The notes beneath the pieces were generated by a model. The model was not told where the DNA came from, did no database searches, and was given only the letters and a program-made list of their open reading frames with translations. Below are positions 5,290-6,205 of a stretch of DNA of 6,205 nucleotides, in pieces. The stretch is taken from NCBI GenBank assembly GCA_903885885.1, contig CAISKJ010000431.1, forward strand, positions 1 to 6,205, written 5' to 3'. A program made the position numbers and the translations under genes. Each line of letters starts with the position of its first letter. Within the stretch, counting starts at the first letter, position 1. The DNA is from an uncultured delta proteobacterium. Its GTDB lineage: Bacteria > Myxococcota_A > Polyangia > Polyangiales > Ga0077539.

Positions 5290-6205
5290 ATGACGAAGCG
5301 AAGGGTTGTGGTCGTGGGCGGCGGGCTGGCGGGTCTCTCGACGGCGCACGCCCTCCTCGCAGCGCGGCCCGAGCTCGAGGTGCTCGTCCTTGAGTCGAAC
5401 GCACGCGCCGGCGGCAACGTGCGCACGCTCTACCGCGACGGCTCGACCGTCGAGCTCGGTCCCGACGCGTTTCTCACGCGCCCGGGGCACGCCGAAGACC
5501 TCTGCCGCTCGCTCGGCCTCGCGGACACGCTGCGCGCGCCCGACGAGGCCGCGTCGCGGGTGATGGTGGCGCACGGCGACAAGCTCCTGCCGCTGCCCGA
5601 GGGCATGGCGCTCGGCATGCCGCGGAGCATCTCGCAGCTCGCGCGCACGGGGCTCCTCTCGCCCCTCGGCAAGGCGCGCGCGGCGCTCGACCTTATACTG
5701 CCCGCCCGCAAGGAGCGCGACGTGAGCGTGGGCCAGCTCGTGGGGCGTCGCCTCGGCCGCGAGGTGAAGGAGTTTCTCGTCGAGCCCGTGGTGGGCGGCA
5801 TCTACGGCGGCGACGTCGACGAGCTCGACGTGGCCGCGGTGATGCCCATGTTCGCCAACGTGCGCGGGAGCCTCATTCGCGCGCTCGCGTCGGCGCCTCG
5901 GCCTACCGGCGGGTCACCGATGCGCGCCCCCACGGGCGGCCTCGACGGCGTCGTGCGCGCGCTCGTCGACGCCCTCGGCCCGCAGCGCGTGCTCGCCAAC
6001 GCCACCGTGCGGCGCATCGAGCGGCACGGCGACGTATGGGGCGTGCACATCGACGGCGGCGTTCGCCTCGACGCCGACGAGGTGGTGCTCGCGACGCCGC
6101 CCGGCGTCACCGCCGCGATGCTCCAGGGCCACGCGCCCGAGCTCGCCGACGCGCTCCGCGGGTTCCGCCTCAAGCCCGCGCTCACCGTCGTGATGGCCTT
6201 CGGAC
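5290..6205 (+). CDS. hemG: Protoporphyrinogen/coproporphyrinogen oxidase, FAD-dependent (3' end outside window)
   Basis: The frame runs from ATG 5290 to the window edge without a stop, giving 305 residues of a family usually about 450-480 long. VVVVGGGLAGLSTAH (residues 6-20) is the FAD-binding Rossmann loop with GxGxxG. ESNARAGGNVRT continues the dinucleotide-binding fold and ELGPDAFLTRPG is a typical oxidase segment. LPLPEGM, LVEPVVGGIYGGDVDEL (163-179) and APTGGLDGVVRAL follow in the order expected of the oxygen-dependent HemY-type enzyme, called hemG or hemY in different genomes. It oxidises protoporphyrinogen IX (or coproporphyrinogen III in some bacteria) to the porphyrin in late haem synthesis, usually at the inner membrane. 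The C-terminal FAD-binding part lies beyond the window. The gene is divergent from the second lipoprotein and shares its intergenic region; no other haem gene is visible. Confidence 0.9.
   Translation, partial: MTKRRVVVVGGGLAGLSTAHALLAARPELEVLVLESNARAGGNVRTLYRDGSTVELGPDAFLTRPGHAEDLCRSLGLADTLRAPDEAASRVMVAHGDKLLPLPEGMALGMPRSISQLARTGLLSPLGKARAALDLILPARKERDVSVGQLVGRRLGREVKEFLVEPVVGGIYGGDVDELDVAAVMPMFANVRGSLIRALASAPRPTGGSPMRAPTGGLDGVVRALVDALGPQRVLANATVRRIERHGDVWGVHIDGGVRLDADEVVLATPPGVTAAMLQGHAPELADALRGFRLKPALTVVMAFG

Noticed and set aside
3906..5393. 495-residue plus-strand frame across the second lipoprotein gene
   Set aside because: It is Arg/Ala/His-rich antisense reading of the lipoprotein and runs into the start of the haem oxidase gene, whose FAD motif is unmistakable in another frame.

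Overview
The window is very GC-rich, with third codon positions almost all G or C. It carries secreted, cysteine-rich lipoproteins with Asp/Pro/Val/Ala low-complexity stalks. This style of gene content is typical of myxobacteria and their relatives (Myxococcota), so I infer such an organism. The taxonomic call rests on style, not on a marker gene.

Layout, left to right: (1) the 5' end of a minus-strand gene leaves the window at base 1; it has a WLVAGPY motif and no firm family. (2) A divergent intergenic region ends in a strong Shine-Dalgarno that lies inside a small perfect hairpin. (3) A 785-residue predicted lipoprotein (439-2796, +) has an 81-residue acidic stalk and then 16 tandem eight-cysteine modules running to the C-terminus. 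(4) A secreted or membrane-anchored alpha/beta-hydrolase of the esterase type (2819-3772, +) starts 22 bases later, so the two probably share a transcript. (5) Only 4 bases further on, a convergent minus-strand gene (3777-5135) encodes a second predicted lipoprotein: a small Cys module, a 130-residue Asp/Ala stalk, and a large Cys-rich C-terminal region. (6) A 154-base divergent intergenic region contains a small palindrome. (7) The first two thirds of a protoporphyrinogen/coproporphyrinogen oxidase gene (hemG/hemY type, FAD-dependent) runs off the right edge.

How they may work together: genes 3, 4 and 5 all encode envelope or exported proteins, and two of them combine acyl anchor, acidic stalk and disulfide-rich ectodomain. 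They could serve one cell-surface function, such as adhesion, matrix or cargo display with an associated esterase, but nothing in the sequence proves a shared pathway. The haem gene looks like an unrelated housekeeping neighbour. I see no RNA gene, insertion sequence, CRISPR array, phage gene or recognised defence system. The most unusual element is the 16-module cysteine array and its relation to the second lipoprotein.
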